Shown here in pieces: positions 1-13,036 of a stretch of 64,000 bases of DNA. A model generated the notes under the pieces. The model made no database searches. It was not told the DNA's origin and saw nothing but the letters and a program-made list of their open reading frames with translations. Position 1 is the first letter of the stretch. The number at the start of each line of letters is the position of its first letter. Position numbers and translations under genes: made by a program. Source of the stretch: Hofstenia miamia (Eukaryota > Xenacoelomorpha > Acoela); assembly GCA_004352715.1 (NCBI GenBank), contig SCFE01000100.1:249562-313561 (forward strand). Reading direction: 5' to 3'.

Positions 1-1124
1 TGTATAGTCCATCTTACTTTCAAATATAAACTACACAGTTTTGCCCTTTATTGATAATAAACATCTAAACAAATATGTATAATGAATTTGGATCTATGTG
101 GGTATTCTTGGTTACACCTAACATTTATAGAAGTCTTACTTAAGGTGCCTCATTACTGAATACCAAACACAATGAAAGTCTAAATCATCGTTACATTCCA
201 TATTAGGGTGCATTTCAGTATCAACATTTCTAATGTAACTTATTAATCGTGTTCAAACTCCTTCATTAAATGTCAGTAAGTGTGAACCATCCATTCAACG
301 AAAAAGTCATATCAGTTTTGTGAAGCTTAGCAAGAAAGCTAGAATACCATTTTTATGCTTAAAATCAAAATAAATAAAGTTCTCAACAATGATTAATTGA
401 AAATTGTTATCAAATTAGATTTTAAGCCAAGCATTAGTATATAAATAATAATGAAATTAATTGCGTTCCTGCATTATAGATATTTATATAGGAATAGCAA
501 GCAGCCATTTCACAATGCTGATTTTGTTGAAGTAGAATTTAACAATGCGTTACCATAAAAGAAACCGACAATTGAATGGTGTTAACATTCTCATAAATGT
601 ATTAGATTTCTAAATTAAACAACATTGAGGATCGTACTTTCTTTCTTTATGATACTCATGTCATATGCATAATACAATCCATATGTGATTTTCTTTAAAT
701 ATTATTGATACAGTTGCCTTTACTCTTTTGTCTGATATAAATTGCATGTATTTCATCATAAATTTTTACTACATGTGCAACTAGAATAATAGAATACCGG
801 ACCAAAACAATAACATATTGTGAGAAAATATGACAATATTTAAATATATGGTATGCAAAAACTTCATTTTTGAACTTTCTATTGTACAGAACACTGAAAA
901 TCACTCCTTTAAAATTTAAAATTTCTGCAACATATTCATATATGTTTCAAGGTTTAATCGATTCTAGCAAAGATTAACAGTAATAAAGTAAGAGACCACC
1001 TCAATGCACTGAATGTGTAAAAGCATATAAATGCATGAATGAAATTGCACAACATACTACTTGCATGCATGATTTTGTTTTATGGTAATTTTTATAATTA
1101 TTTAATGACATATTTTGGGCTTAA

Positions 1125-1126
<2 letters not shown>
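1..1126. other. AT-rich non-coding stretch
   Basis: I see no convincing gene, RNA or element here. The only open frames are short and have no recognisable motif. Confidence 0.6.
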
Positions 1127-1157
<31 letters not shown>

Positions 1158-1572
1158 NNNNNNNNNNNNNNNNNNNNNNNNNNNNNNNNNNNNNNNNNNN
1201 NNNNNNNNNNNNNNNNNNNNNNNNNNNNNNNNNNNNNNNNNNNNNNNNNNNNNNNNNNNNNNNNNNNNNNNNNNNNNNNNNNNNNNNNNNNNNNNNNNNN
1301 NNNNNNNNNNNNNNNNNNNNNNNNNNNNNNNNNNNNNNNNNNNNNNNNNNNNNNNNNNNNNNNNNNNNNNNNNNNNNNNNNNNNNNNNNNNNNNNNNNNN
1401 NNNNNNNNNNNNNNNNNNNNNNNNNNNNNNNNNNNNNNNNNNNNNNNNNNNNNNNNNNNNNNNNNNNNNNNNNNNNNNNNNNNNNNNNNNNNNNNNNNNN
1501 NNNNNNNNNNNNNNNNNNNNNNNNNNNNNNNNNNNNNNNNNNNNNNNNNNNNNNNNNNATATATATATATAG
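1127..1572. repeat. (AT)n microsatellite enclosing a 401-N gap
   Basis: Perfect AT dinucleotides run into a block of 401 N (1158-1558) and resume on the far side. The gap therefore sits inside an AT microsatellite that was not sequenced through. Open frames spanning the gap are meaningless. Confidence 0.95.
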
Positions 1573-4500
1573 GTACTACATATTCTTATTGTCACAAATA
1601 CATTAAGATTGAAGGTAATTGAAAATCTAAAATTTCTATGATACCATTCCTTTATGAGGTAGGTGTTTGAAAGGCCCTTTGCACGTTGAATCGATTATTT
1701 TTCTGTTTGAAAAACATATTAAGTAAAGTTGCGGTCAACTACATGTATACAAATTTCAGCTATCTAGAGATTAATTATTTTCATTTATTGGATAACTTCA
1801 ACATATATACAAAATGAACACTGGTAAATTTCTCAAAAATACTTTTAGCTGCATACATGTGTTACAGGTATACAATAAGGTAAGCAGAAAACCCATGTAA
1901 CTACTGAAATGTTCAAAATGGTTTTATTAAGATTTCGATTAAATTAAGTACTTCAAAAAACATGCTAGCAAATTGCACTATGTAATGATATAAATATAAA
2001 TTTTGGGTTTTATGTTAGATCTTCTAAATATATAAAGGAGAATGAACGTAAATATTTTGAATTAAGATACATCACCAATGCATTAGCTTCCCATTTCAAA
2101 TTAAATTACGTTTTCTGAATACTCTTCCATTAAGAAAGTATTATTGCAAAAATACTTAACAAATTGGTCAGCTAGAACTTGCTAATAAAGCGCGTTCCAC
2201 AGAGAAATGCATGATAATCATAGTATATTAAAAAAAATACGTAATAGGCGAGCTGATTCAAATGCGTTAAGTTTTTGAGAAATTGAAATAAACTTATGTA
2301 AGTTATCTTTCTCCAAACTCGAAATATATCTGCACCTGATTTAGGAGGGCAACAACCTTCAGTATATTATTTAAATTTTAGGTTCATACCATCTTTTTAT
2401 TGAGAAATAAACTGTGAAATTTGAACCTATGTCATGTATTCGTAACTACCTTTCCAATGGGTCAGATCGGGCATAACGCTGATTGAGCACAACTCTTATT
2501 CAAAGTATTAATGTCATTTTTTGGTTCAGACTTTTGATTATAAATTTTAATAATGCTAACAAAATAATTTTCTACTTAATGAATTAAAATACTGTACATT
2601 CAAAGGTAGAATATACTCGAATTTTAAAAATTGCTAAAACATAGTCTGCTTTTTAAGTTTTCCCATTTTTTAAATGTTTATAATGAAGTAGTGTACGAAG
2701 CAGAGCCATTAGCTAAAATATATTACTTTTAAACTTCAAAAATATTTAAAATAATTTTTATTCACCAAATAATGTGCTGGTAGTTCAAACTCTAGGGCAT
2801 GCTTCATTTGAAAAAATAACGATAATATAATATTGGTGCAAATGCAATGATATAGTTTCAGGGTGTTTCTAAAGCTAAGGAGTTGGTAATTTTCACTATG
2901 AAACATTTTATTTGCCCCTTATTGCTTGACTTGTTAATCGAAAGCATGGATTGTGCAAAAATCCAGAATTATTTTGCCTGCAATTCAATTATTGGATTTC
3001 CAGCTTAATCAGTTATTGCGCAAGTGTTTAACAAATTTTCCAATTTTCCGTCACCATGATTTCTCTAAAAATGAACCCATATTACAAGAGATATCAAACT
3101 TCAGAACTCTTTTCATATTCTCAATCCTTTATAATCCCCATTGAAAAAAAAATCCACCAGAAGAACTAAGCACAATTAGCACAAATCGGAACAGCTTCAT
3201 AAAAGTCTGTGCTTTAATAGGTGCTTATTCAATATTTAATCTGTTATTTTTACTTATACTGAAAGTTTTGTGTTTCAATAACTTTATAATAATTAACAAA
3301 GATCATTTGTGTTATTGTCGTTATACATTACCATTGTTAATGTATAATATAAAAATGAATGAGCCCAATGTTTATTCTGTGGTAGTCATTGAATGAGCCT
3401 CAAGAAACCTAACGTTAGACTATATATATATGAAACCATTGCAGTTCAAAATTATTTTGATATGGTTTCTTTTAATTGAATATTGGAACAATCTACTATA
3501 TTCAAGATTGGGCTCCAGTTTCCTTTCTCAAATTCTTTCTGAAATTGACTCTGTAAAACAACTTCTACTAAATTTCATGGTCTTTGCGTAACCTGAGCTG
3601 CATGCTAGCCTAACTTGAATACATTGGCATTTGGTATGGGGACATTAGAATTAAGAAGCGTTTTTATTCATGAAAAAATGTTGATAGCACATAGGCCAAA
3701 TGAAAGAATTCCCAAATATTGTACTCAAAATTGCATGGGCCTATTGCGAAACCTATCGGACACACTTGAAGGAAGGTAGTCTGTAGAATTTCAGAAAATA
3801 AAACATTTAGTGGATTATCAAATCTCTAAAAAATCTGTGATAATTTTAATCTGTCCTATACATGTATAAAACTTAACCGCAATTTTCATAAAAAACAGCC
3901 AAATCATAGAATATAATGTTATTAAGACAACTATATTTTTGATAAAATACTTTCATTAACTTTGTAAATCCTATTATATTTAGTTTTGTAAAAAAAAATA
4001 GGTTATAGGCTTTCCTGATGATGCTAAGAATTAGCGAAATATATTGATTTTGATATGCTTTTGCTCAAGTTATTCCTAACTTATTGAATCAAGAAAACGT
4101 AATGAAAGTGTTTTGAATGTAACTTAAATTGTAACTGACTCTTAGAACAGCTTGATTTTATTGATTTTTAAAATAATTTCAGTTAACGTTTATATTTTGT
4201 TGCAAAATAATGCAAATATTTGCTAAGCTGTTTAACCTTGAAATGAAAGTGCTTAATTTAAAAATGTTGCGTTGGCTATTAAATTAATTAACTTTTGAAG
4301 TGGTTTAGAGCAAACTGTAAATGCATATTTTTAATCAAGTGAATACAACACATTCTTCACAACCTAAAAGTGTAGCAAGTGAAGTCATTGACTACAAATT
4401 TGACTTTATCCCGAATTAGACTACTAGTCTCATTCCAAATTCTATTATCAATTAATTTTGGTATACTTTTAATCTTTCAGAAAATCTTATAGAAAGAAGC

Positions 4501-6600
4501 AATTTATTAAGTTATTTTTGAAGAAAAGAGCGCGTTCACAACGCATTGATAACAGCTGTAAAATATACAAGGAAGAAGCTTTAATACGCTGTATTAAAAT
4601 GTATCTTGTATCAATTAAATTTTAAATTATAATTGCAAATGATTTTCAGATTTTTAATCGGTTTCTATTTCAAAATAAATTAAGGGATTAGATTTGAGGA
4701 AGGAATAGAAAATAATATAATGCATTGCTGGTAAGATGCTGTGTATAATTGAATAGACTGGAAATGCCATCAACAGATTTATATAAATAATTTGATATTG
4801 TTTTGAACTAAGGTCTCAATTGTTGCTAATCTTAGACGAACTAATGTAAATAGTGCCTAAAAGAAGTAATGTCTTGGGGCCACATTATTTTTAATGTAGT
4901 AGCATCAAATTGAGTGAGGCTATTTTGAATTAAAAGTTATGATTCTTTTGAACCTTATTTGGTTCCCTATACCGTTGTTAAACCTAGAGCAATATTCTGC
5001 ATTTTCTAAATTTCTTTATGTTAAATATCACCTCTTTCTGCATCATCTTAAAGAAATAACCTCGAATATTTCGTACATATATCCATGCATATTATGTTTA
5101 AGACAATGATGCAAGACTTCAAATTTTAAAAGCATAATGTTTATGAGCCAACATATTTTTGAAAATGAAAAGGAATGCATTTTCAACCAAAAAATTTAAT
5201 TTTGGAATGCACAATATAGAATAAAGGAAAACTTTAGAAACTTAGCAATTACAATTATATGTTTTTACAAATATAGCGCTATCAATATTATGCAATTAAT
5301 TTTCTAAAATCAATTAAAGCCTGGTTTTGACTTTAACCTAGTATGAAATTCAACGCAATATGCACATTAAATACCTGAATTATCTGATACTTAATATCAT
5401 GAATCTGTCTGTATAGAAATGATTTAGGAAATTTCAACAAATTTTGTCCCGAAAATAATATACGCCATAATTATTGTGCAATTTTAAGCACATAACATAG
5501 ATTTTATTTATCTTGCAGTTTATACTAATAAAGTGCAACTTTTCTTTGGCCCAATAAAATTTCAGTTCATTTCATTCTAAATGAGGCTTATTTGATTATC
5601 ATGTTCTACTTTATAAGTCTAATGTGATAAAGCAGAAGGGTCACTTCAAAGGAGAAGAATAAGTTACTTTACGTTAAATGTGATTTCCTAGTTATAACTC
5701 AATATAATTTTTTTGAAATAATTACAAATGTTCTACTTAATTTTTCATTAGAAAAATCACATAACCAAATTTCAATATTTCAAAAATTTTAAGCCACAAG
5801 CCTTTAATTTATAAGATTCGAATACTTTATAACTATATTTTGGACTGATCAGATATCTAAGCCTTGATTCATTTACATTCACTCTAAGAAAGCCCAAAAA
5901 ATTATCCTGACTAATGTAAATAAGTACAAACCACGGAGTTTTGCTTAAAGTATTATTTGAAATTGAGGTAATCTATCACATATATACGTTAATTATATTT
6001 AGCAAAATCTTACCCTTAACCATAAATATTATTTTTAACCTTTTTAAGCACTGAAGCATTTGAATTATATTTTGATAAAGTTATTTTTTATGTACTATTA
6101 GTTAATTTGAGCAATAACATCGGAGAAGCACCGAATGGTCAGCCATGAAGTCAGATATCGAACATGATACTGAAAATAATTTTAGTCATTTCAAAATATA
6201 TTTTCCAAAATAAACAATGAAAATTCATAGAACAATAAATAAAGGACTTATAATTTAGGTGAAAACGGTTGGCTTGTCATTTTCTTTTCGTTGTATTCGT
6301 CTTATTCACTCATCTAATTCTAGCAAATTTCAATGCCAAGAACTAATGCCTATTATTGATTGTAATTATAGTATTATTTTGCAATCCCATTTTTTACTTA
6401 AGAGCAAATGAATTAGAGGTATACGCTCTATTATTTAAAAGAGATGCCCAATATAGTTTCAATTAGTAATTGCCAATCAACAATATGTCCAAATTTATGG
6501 AATTATTCTACACGAAATAAATTAGACTACAATTCACTACACACGTACTATTCAGAAATTTCAAATAAATTTCTTTCTTTGAGTGAATCCAGTTAATGTT
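1573..6600. other. AT-rich non-coding stretch
   Basis: About 5 kb with no recognisable protein, RNA or terminal-repeat structure. The open frame near 2953-3144 has no family motif and looks like chance. Confidence 0.55.
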
Positions 6601-6617
6601 ATATACAGTACATAATG

Positions 6618-6905
6618 TGAAATATCAAAGGAGGCAGAGGGATGCATTGCAGATTTCACCTCCAAATATAAATCAGATATAATCTGCTTGCTGCTGCTGC
6701 TGAGTGTTACTACAACGCATATTCTGAGTTTCAATCGCAACTGAATTGGTAAAGAACCATGGTAATGGGAACACTGCTAATGGCAATATTCATATAGAGA
6801 AGAAGCACAGTTCTTATCAATTTTGCTGCTGTCTTTAAAGCAATCTCCTCCGTTTTTACACAATACATGCAGTTCTTACATTGACATGCTCCACTGCCAC
6901 TTTGA
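6618..6905. other. GC-richer island with CTG/CAG run
   Basis: This block is less AT-rich than its surroundings and contains a run of CTG triplets near 6692. On the minus strand the run can be read as a short glutamine stretch, but stops lie close on both sides. It could be an exon, UTR or regulatory block of a host gene whose remainder lies elsewhere; no coding frame can be defended. Confidence 0.25.
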
Positions 6906-8812
6906 GAAAGTATTTTCTGCTCTGAATATTATTTAGAAACAATGTTGCATGTGCGTTTGGTTCGCTTGATTGTAAATAGATTCGAGCAAGATATAGAAAA
7001 GAAAATCGATGTTAAAACATAACTAAGATAATAAAATGAACTTAAAAATAACATACTTCAATTCTTTTAATTACTGTATTCAATTTTTCGAATATGTTGT
7101 CAGAATTTCATTACTTGTCGTGGGGTGGGGTCACACTCATCCTAAGCATTTTCTTCTTAAAAATATATTATTATTTGCAAGAAGTTTAAGTTACATACAA
7201 AATGGTTATTGATATTCAGGGATAGTGGGGACATGCCTTAGATTTTAAAAGCATAGAAACTTTAATATTTTTAATTGATCTGAAGTTTTTATTTGGAGAT
7301 GCAGTATTTCATTTCCCAAAATATATTGTACAGATATAAAGTTGCTACGATTTTGAAAGTGTTTGTTCTGAATGTGCTCAATTCCTCATGCAACGATTCG
7401 AGGAGGTCGGAAATGTTGGAAATTACCTGCCGTGATTAAAGTAGGCCTTAATGCGACATAAAATTAAAATAGGGGAAAATTTTTGAAAAATTTGAAATTG
7501 AATTTGAAGTAATGTCGAAACTCCCATCAAAACCTCCCCCCCCCTCTACATGCTTGTCGACCTCTTTAGGTGATAATGCTGGCTACGGATCAAATGCATT
7601 GAGAAGAATAACCCGCATCCAAATTTAGTGATATTAATTAATGGTTTATCAATCATAATTTTGCGGCATCACGTACTAAATTAGTCATTCAGGCATAATC
7701 ATGTGATGAACGTTATTAAAAGCCTCAAATATCCAAATATACCACAAATGGACTTGGTTTCAAAAAAAAATCTAGAATTAAAGTTTCAATAAACTTATAA
7801 GGCCAAGAGAAAATTCAATGAAAAAGAAAATAACAAAATATAATGTTTGAAGGTACAATATGTATAAAAAATTCTAATATTTTTTGTTGAAGTTACAATA
7901 AATATATTTAGTAGGGCTAGTACCTCAAGCGATTATTGATATAATTTTAACAACCTAAAGAATTCTTCTGAAGATATGACTTATTTTAAAATCTGTTTGG
8001 AAAAATCTAAAGTATAAATTGTGTAAAATTTTTGAAGTGAAGCCGCAGGACTCCATCCTAGGAATAAAATATATAAATCATTGTCAATTTTTTCAAGAGA
8101 AATTATCCTAAGGTAGACATGTACCAAGTTTCTAACCATTGGATTAATTATCAATACCTATAATTGTCTAAATATCAATTGACTTAGTAGTGTTCTGATC
8201 ATGTTAGGATTAAATTTAGAACTAGATAAAAGAAGAATGGTAATATTACAGTAAATAAACCTAATGTTGTGAAAATAAATATTATCAAAACAAAGATCTT
8301 TATCATCTCACTACCACACATCACAAACACTTTAAGCAAAATGATTCTGAGGATTTGCCTTACTTTAGTGGAAGAATGTCTGAAATATATTTACACAAAA
8401 AGTATTGTGGGCATTATTGATATAAATTGAGTTTGTAAACAAATAAACTGTTTGGTAAGTGAACAGTAGGATAGATGCAGACAATAATTTTATAAGACAA
8501 GTTTTTGTGTAAAGAAGCACTTATAAAATGCCAGGTTTTATACTAATATGGTCATAAAATGTAAATTAGTGGGAAGTGTGAGAATCAAGTTCCATTATTT
8601 TTTCAGCAACCCTAATGGACAAAGTATTTTATCAGGAATTAAAATTCATAGACTAAAATGAATTAGACTATTTCACAAAATGAGTTTGTCGTATTTCAGA
8701 CTCTTATGCATATAGGGAGATGTAGGCATGCATTTTGTTCTGCAACATTTTTAGAGTAGCTCGAAATGACTTCAGGGGTAGCTTGGGTTAAGCAAATGAT
8801 ATAAATATAAAG

Positions 8813-8815
<3 letters not shown>
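6906..8815. other. AT-rich non-coding stretch with short GC-rich patches
   Basis: There are no genes here. G- or C-rich patches near 7119-7135, 7217-7240 and 7529-7545 faintly resemble the ends of the hAT-like MITE at 35176-35368, but no target-site duplication can be paired. Confidence 0.4.

Positions 8816-8816
<1 letters not shown>

Positions 8817-8852
<36 letters not shown>
8817..8852. repeat. (TA)n microsatellite
   Basis: An uninterrupted TA run of roughly 34 bp, followed by further AT-rich low-complexity sequence. Confidence 0.9.
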
Positions 8853-8857
<5 letters not shown>

Positions 8858-9777
8858 AAATAACTACAAACATATAAAAATATAATATAAGAATATATAT
8901 GAACTTTCAGTGTTAGATAATTTCGTCACTCAGTACTAGATTCGCAGACATTGTGACTTCGTGACTTAGTTAGTATATGCTCCAAATTAAACAGGTATTA
9001 TAACCCTATCTATTATAATATTTATAGCATAAATGTGTTATTGGCAGGGAGTCCAAGAGTATGACTTAAGCTATCAAAATACTTTCTTTAATTTAATGAC
9101 ATATATGTTCTAGAAATATAAAATGATACTAGAAAATAATATTTTAGCCCTATCAAAATTACGAAAATGTTGCACATATTTTAGCACTTTGTACGATTTA
9201 TATGAAAGATATTATATGCAACATACATTTGAATGCATGATTTTATATGCAAGTAAGCGTTTAGATATGGGAACACTGCCACGTTAGCAGGGCTGGAAAA
9301 ATGTGGTACTAGCAGTTATAGTGGTAATAATTTTATGCGGTAACATTATTTTGAATACTTTGAGAAAAAATGCATAATATTAGAGAACATTGGAGATCTA
9401 TGTAGTTTAGTCTCACAATCATAGCCCTATTTTGTAATTTCCTGTGAGATTTTTGGTCATTGGGTCTTTTTTTACGATTTACGATTTGTTGATTTTTGAA
9501 AATCGTGTGCTTGTTGCAACTTAGAAACTGAGAAGTTACTAGAAGTTTTCATACAACTTCAAATACTGCAAACTTTCTGGGTAATTGAACAGTTTTGTAG
9601 GTCTAGATATTTGCACATTTCCGTTTTGTTATAGCACAAAACTGGGAAATATACACTTAGTCAACCAGCTATCGTCTCTCGTATGTATCAATACCTCAAA
9701 CGTAATAGCTGTGAACTTTTTTATACATACAATATTTTTACATTATCAATAAAGATCAAAACCGAGAAATAGCCAGC

Positions 9778-10137
9778 TTGAAAGCTTATAATGATATGGT
9801 GATCAAATACTTATGTGTGATATGTCATTTAAGCTGTCCAAATTCTTGTATTCAATGTTTGTCATGCAAGAAATGGGTTCATTTTCAATGTGCTGGTATT
9901 AATAATCCTAACAATGTCATACAATTCTGGTGCCCCAAATGTCGTCCACCTACAGCAACTTCTGATCAGCTCTCACTAGTAGGAACAAGTCTCACTCAAG
10001 ATTTTGATAAACTTAGACTGGGTGATTCAATTTCATCTGATAATCCTAGTAGTTCCGAGCCACCTCACCACGGTCTTCCTTCTCTTATCGAAATTTACAA
10101 ATCTCATGTTCCTACATCCCAAAAAGTGTTCGCTTAG
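9778..10137 (+). pseudogene. PHD-like zinc finger, N-terminal piece of the RLE retrotransposon
   Basis: The 119-residue frame carries C13-x2-C16, C27-x2-C30-x4-H35-x2-C38 and W51-C52-x2-C55, which is the spacing of a PHD finger, including the aromatic residue before the last Cys pair. In chromatin proteins PHD fingers read histone tails. In this setting the domain may guide target choice, which is inference. The rest of the frame is Ser/Thr/Pro-rich linker. The first codon of the open frame is TTG; the first ATG is at 9796, still upstream of C13, so the true start is uncertain. A TAG ends it just before the linker frame at 10168. Confidence 0.7.
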
Positions 10138-10167
10138 AATGGTCTCGTGTCCTTGTTTCGTTACTGA

Positions 10168-10530
10168 ATGGCTGTCTTTTTGAATCCTAACGAAGAAAAA
10201 AGCTGGATAAAATTATTTGCTGTTTCTAAGTGCATTTTAAGAGCACCCAAAAGAGGTGGGAAAAAAAGTATAAGCCCACTTATTGAAATAATAAGGAATA
10301 GAATCCAAAGATGGCGAGAAGATGATATATTGAATCTTTGGAAAAAAGGTGTTGATCATTCCATACAGTGGCCATCAAGAGATGCTTCAAGACCTGTTCA
10401 AATTCGAAACTCGCTTCAGCTCTGTGAAGTTGGACAGTTCGGTCGTGCTGCAAAGGTCTTAATCTCAGAGGGGCTAGCTTTTGACACTACCGAAAATTTC
10501 AAAAAGCAAGAAAAAATTACATCCACTTGA
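10168..10530 (+). pseudogene. Linker region before the RT of the RLE retrotransposon
   Basis: A 120-residue, lysine/arginine-rich helical frame beginning MAVFLNPNEEKSW. It resembles the region that precedes the RT in this element family (a Trp-Lys-Leu-Phe start, an IRNRIQRW segment, then an alternating Gly/Ala segment near FGRAAKVL). The product continues after a frameshift around 10480-10530 into the frame with the AFPSGNSSG segment. It has no catalytic motif of its own. Confidence 0.5.
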
Positions 10531-10560
10531 AAATACACCAACAAAGTCCGTTTCAGAATT

Positions 10561-11415
10561 CCCTGCATATCAAATGGATTGTGACACTGTCCTTAAAGCT
10601 TTAACAGCTTTCCCATCGGGCAATTCATCTGGTCTAACTAAAATGTATCCTGAACATTTTATTCATGCAATTAATTCAAAGGTTGCCGAACAATCAGTCT
10701 TGTTTAAATATAATAACTCTCATGGTTAACTTGCTTGCTCGCAAAGGTGTTCCTGACTTTCTAACACCTTTTCTTTGTGGTGCTTCTCTTACTGCATTGA
10801 CCAAAAGATCTGGCGGAATAAGACCAATTGCTGTTGGAGAAATTCTTCGTCGCCTTACAGCAAAATGCATTCGACGTTCATGTCAAAATTATGCTTTGGA
10901 ATTTCTAACCCCTCTCCACCTAGGTGTCGGAATTAAAGGAGGTGCAGAAGCAATCATACATGCTACTGGAATCACCATGAAAAAATTTTGTGATCTATTT
11001 TCTTCAGGTATTCTTCGAATAGATTTTGAAAACGCATTCAATAGTTTAAGAAGAGATTTTATGTTAAACCAGTTAAAAGAAGGACTTCCTGGGCTTCATG
11101 CGTTTGCACAGTTTTGCTACCAGGAACATATATAATTTTCTTTTTTACAAAAATAAATGCATTTTAAGTGCTTCTGGTGTTCAGCAAGGAGATCCTCTTG
11201 GACCACTCCTTTTTGTAACTGGTATAATGCCTATTCTAGATTCTATCAACGAAAATGTTCCAAACTTAAATCAGCATTCTTGGTTTCTGGATGACGGTAA
11301 ATTTGGAGGGAATGAAGAAGAGCTCTTTAAAGTTAAAAACATCTTAAAGTTGTTTGAATCTATTACAGGTTTAAAATTAAGACTTGACAAATGTGAACTA
11401 TGGTGCAATTCTTAG
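10561..11415 (+). pseudogene. Reverse transcriptase domain of the RLE retrotransposon, frameshifted
   Basis: Motifs in order: RPIAVGEILRRL near 10820-10860, DFENAFNSL near 11021-11047 (first catalytic Asp), SGVQQGDPLGPLLF near 11175-11215 and FLDDG at 11284-11298 (the paired catalytic Asp). All three catalytic aspartates survive. The domain is spread over at least three frames: breaks lie near 10680-10735 and near 11098-11135, and a stop ends the last frame at 11415. In an active element this domain would copy the element RNA at the nicked target. The QQGDP and FLDDG forms, in place of the more usual PQGS and YADD, are typical of this group. Confidence 0.8.
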
Positions 11416-11427
11416 TTCAATTCTATT

Positions 11428-11923
11428 GATGCCGAAGTAATTCGGAACAACTGCGATGGAATTGAGATTCTAAGTTCAATGGTTGGTTCAAACCAATGCA
11501 AAGCTGCCCATATGCTCAAACGTGTTAATAAAGTTAAGAGAGTTCTTGATAAATTAGATATGCTTGAAGACCCTCATTGTGCTTACGGAATTTTACGAAC
11601 TTGCTTAGTTTTTCCTAAATTAATTTATTCTATTCGCACAACATGTCCTTCCCCTGAAGTTGAAAGTGCTCTACATGAATTTGATTCTGCCCAACGTGAT
11701 TCCTTTGAATATACTTGTTGGCTTAGTATTATCTGAAACTGCTTGGAAACAAGCTGGGCTTCCAACATCATTATCTGGCATGGGCATTCGTCATATTTCA
11801 GAGCTTCACAAATCAGCTTATACTGGGTCATTATTTGCTTCAGCTAAGTTAGTGAGGGATCTCACCGGTATTGATCTACTCAATCTCTCTGAGAACAAAT
11901 TCCTTATTGATATGTCCAAATAA
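11428..11923 (+). pseudogene. Post-RT thumb/connection region of the RLE retrotransposon
   Basis: Two overlapping frames (11479-11736, then 11740-11923) read like the helical region between RT and the C-terminal zinc knuckle of RLE elements. The second holds a GLPTSLSGMGIRHISELH segment, a conserved-looking Gly-rich turn. It stops at a TAA (11921-11923), but the frame that continues after that stop is the same one that carries the endonuclease domain, so this stop is a single nonsense mutation. Confidence 0.55.
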
Positions 11924-12043
11924 CTTCAAACTTCTTCTCAAACTCAACGAAATCTTCAACGATTATTTGATAAAGAAAAGTTCAAAAACCTTATTTCTAA
12001 TGCTTCTTCTCTTCGTGAGAAAGCACGACTTCAGTCCCTTTCA

Positions 12044-12958
12044 TTGCCATATGCCGGTTCTTGGTTAACAGTTGCACCAATAAAGAAACTTGGCCTTCAC
12101 CTTCGTCCAGAAGAATTTCGCGTTGCTTCCCGTTATCGTCTAGGATTACAGTTATTTGCAACTGAACGCAAATGCCAATTCTGTTCTTCTGGTATTCAGG
12201 ATATATGGGGTGATCACGCAGTCTCTTACAATGGCAATGGTGATAGGATTAGTAGACATGATCGTTTACGTGACCGCATATATTCTATTTGTAGTTCTGC
12301 AGGATTGCCACCAGCATGTGAAAAAAAGAGATTAATATCAAATAGTCTATTCCGCCCTGGCAATATTTTCCTTCCTTCGTGGCTCGGCGGCCAACTTGCT
12401 GCCTTAGATGTCATTGTAACCTCTTCTTTGCAACCATCAAATTTACGTCATGCATCTTCAGAAGCAGGTTACAGTATAAGCCAAGCAGAAGAGAGGAAAT
12501 ATCAGACTCATGCAATTCCATGTGAAAAAGAAGGGATTCTGTTTGTCCCTCTAGCAGGTGAAGTCTTAGGAGAATGGTCTAATACTGCTATTAAAACAAT
12601 GTCACGCATTTCAAAACTTGAACAAGGTCGAAGTGCCACTTATACTGGTTTTTCTAACTCGCTGGGTCATCTTATGCAAAACTTGTCAATTACTCTTATA
12701 AAAGGCTCTTGCAACATGATGTTGTCAAGATCCGATTTCTACATTTTCAGGCAACACCCAAGAAGGTTGTACTTACGTAAGAAAACTCAAGGTATACCGA
12801 CAATATTAATCGCGCCAATAGTCGATGATTTTAGCTTAATGTCACTTCCACACCTCACTGTAGAAAATTATTTCTACAAAGGCTATGCATCTATACCTAA
12901 TATTTCAATACGTAGGGAATTTTATCCTGTTAGTGGTTTAAAACCTGTGAATTTGTAA
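12044..12958 (+). pseudogene. Zinc knuckle and restriction-like endonuclease, C-terminal piece of the RLE retrotransposon
   Basis: The 304-residue frame contains C44-x2-C47 and H58, then an RH pair at 71-72. The fourth zinc ligand expected near residue 62 reads Tyr (TAC). The nuclease core follows: RPGN at 104-107, LDVIV at 121-125 with the probable catalytic Asp122, and a KY pair at 152-153. In related elements this nuclease nicks the target so that RT can prime. Comparison with the copy at 21587 shows that the last ~70 residues are not native: a ~41-bp deletion after FYIF (near 12747) removes a stop present in the other copy, and translation runs into downstream sequence. Confidence 0.75.
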
Positions 12959-13036
12959 AAATTCCATTTTTATATTTTATATTGTAAATTTATAAAAATC
13001 GATATTTGTAATAAATGCATATGGTGTAAAAAAAAG
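12959..13036 (+). promoter_or_regulatory. Probable 3' end with polyadenylation signal of the RLE element
   Basis: The sequence after the stop is AT-rich and carries AATAAA near 13011, followed about 15 bp later by an A-run at 13027-13034. This is the layout of a retrotransposed 3' end. Confidence 0.5.

Larger units (their letters stand above)
9778..13036 (+). mobile_element. Non-LTR retrotransposon with PHD finger, RT and restriction-like endonuclease (decayed)
   Basis: The order along the + strand is a PHD-like Cys4-His-Cys3 finger, a helical linker, a reverse transcriptase with QQGDPLGP and FLDDG motifs, a thumb-like region, then a zinc knuckle and a restriction-like endonuclease (RLE). 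RT followed by a C-terminal RLE is the layout of R2/NeSL/Hero-type non-LTR elements; an N-terminal PHD finger is known in some relatives. The frame is broken by several frameshifts and at least one TAA (11921-11923), so the copy is dead. AATAAA near 13011 and an A-run at 13027-13034 mark the probable 3' end. The 5' end is not defined; nothing recognisable lies just upstream. Part of a second copy lies at 21587-21880. The clade assignment is inference. Confidence 0.8.

Noticed and set aside
1039-1606. Long open frames on both strands spanning 1158-1558
   Set aside because: They consist of N and AT-microsatellite codons only.
7217-7580. Possible hAT MITE with a CAGGGATAGTGGGG start and GCTGGCTACGG end
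   Set aside because: Resembles the 35.2-kb MITE only in short patches; no matching target duplication or symmetrical ends.
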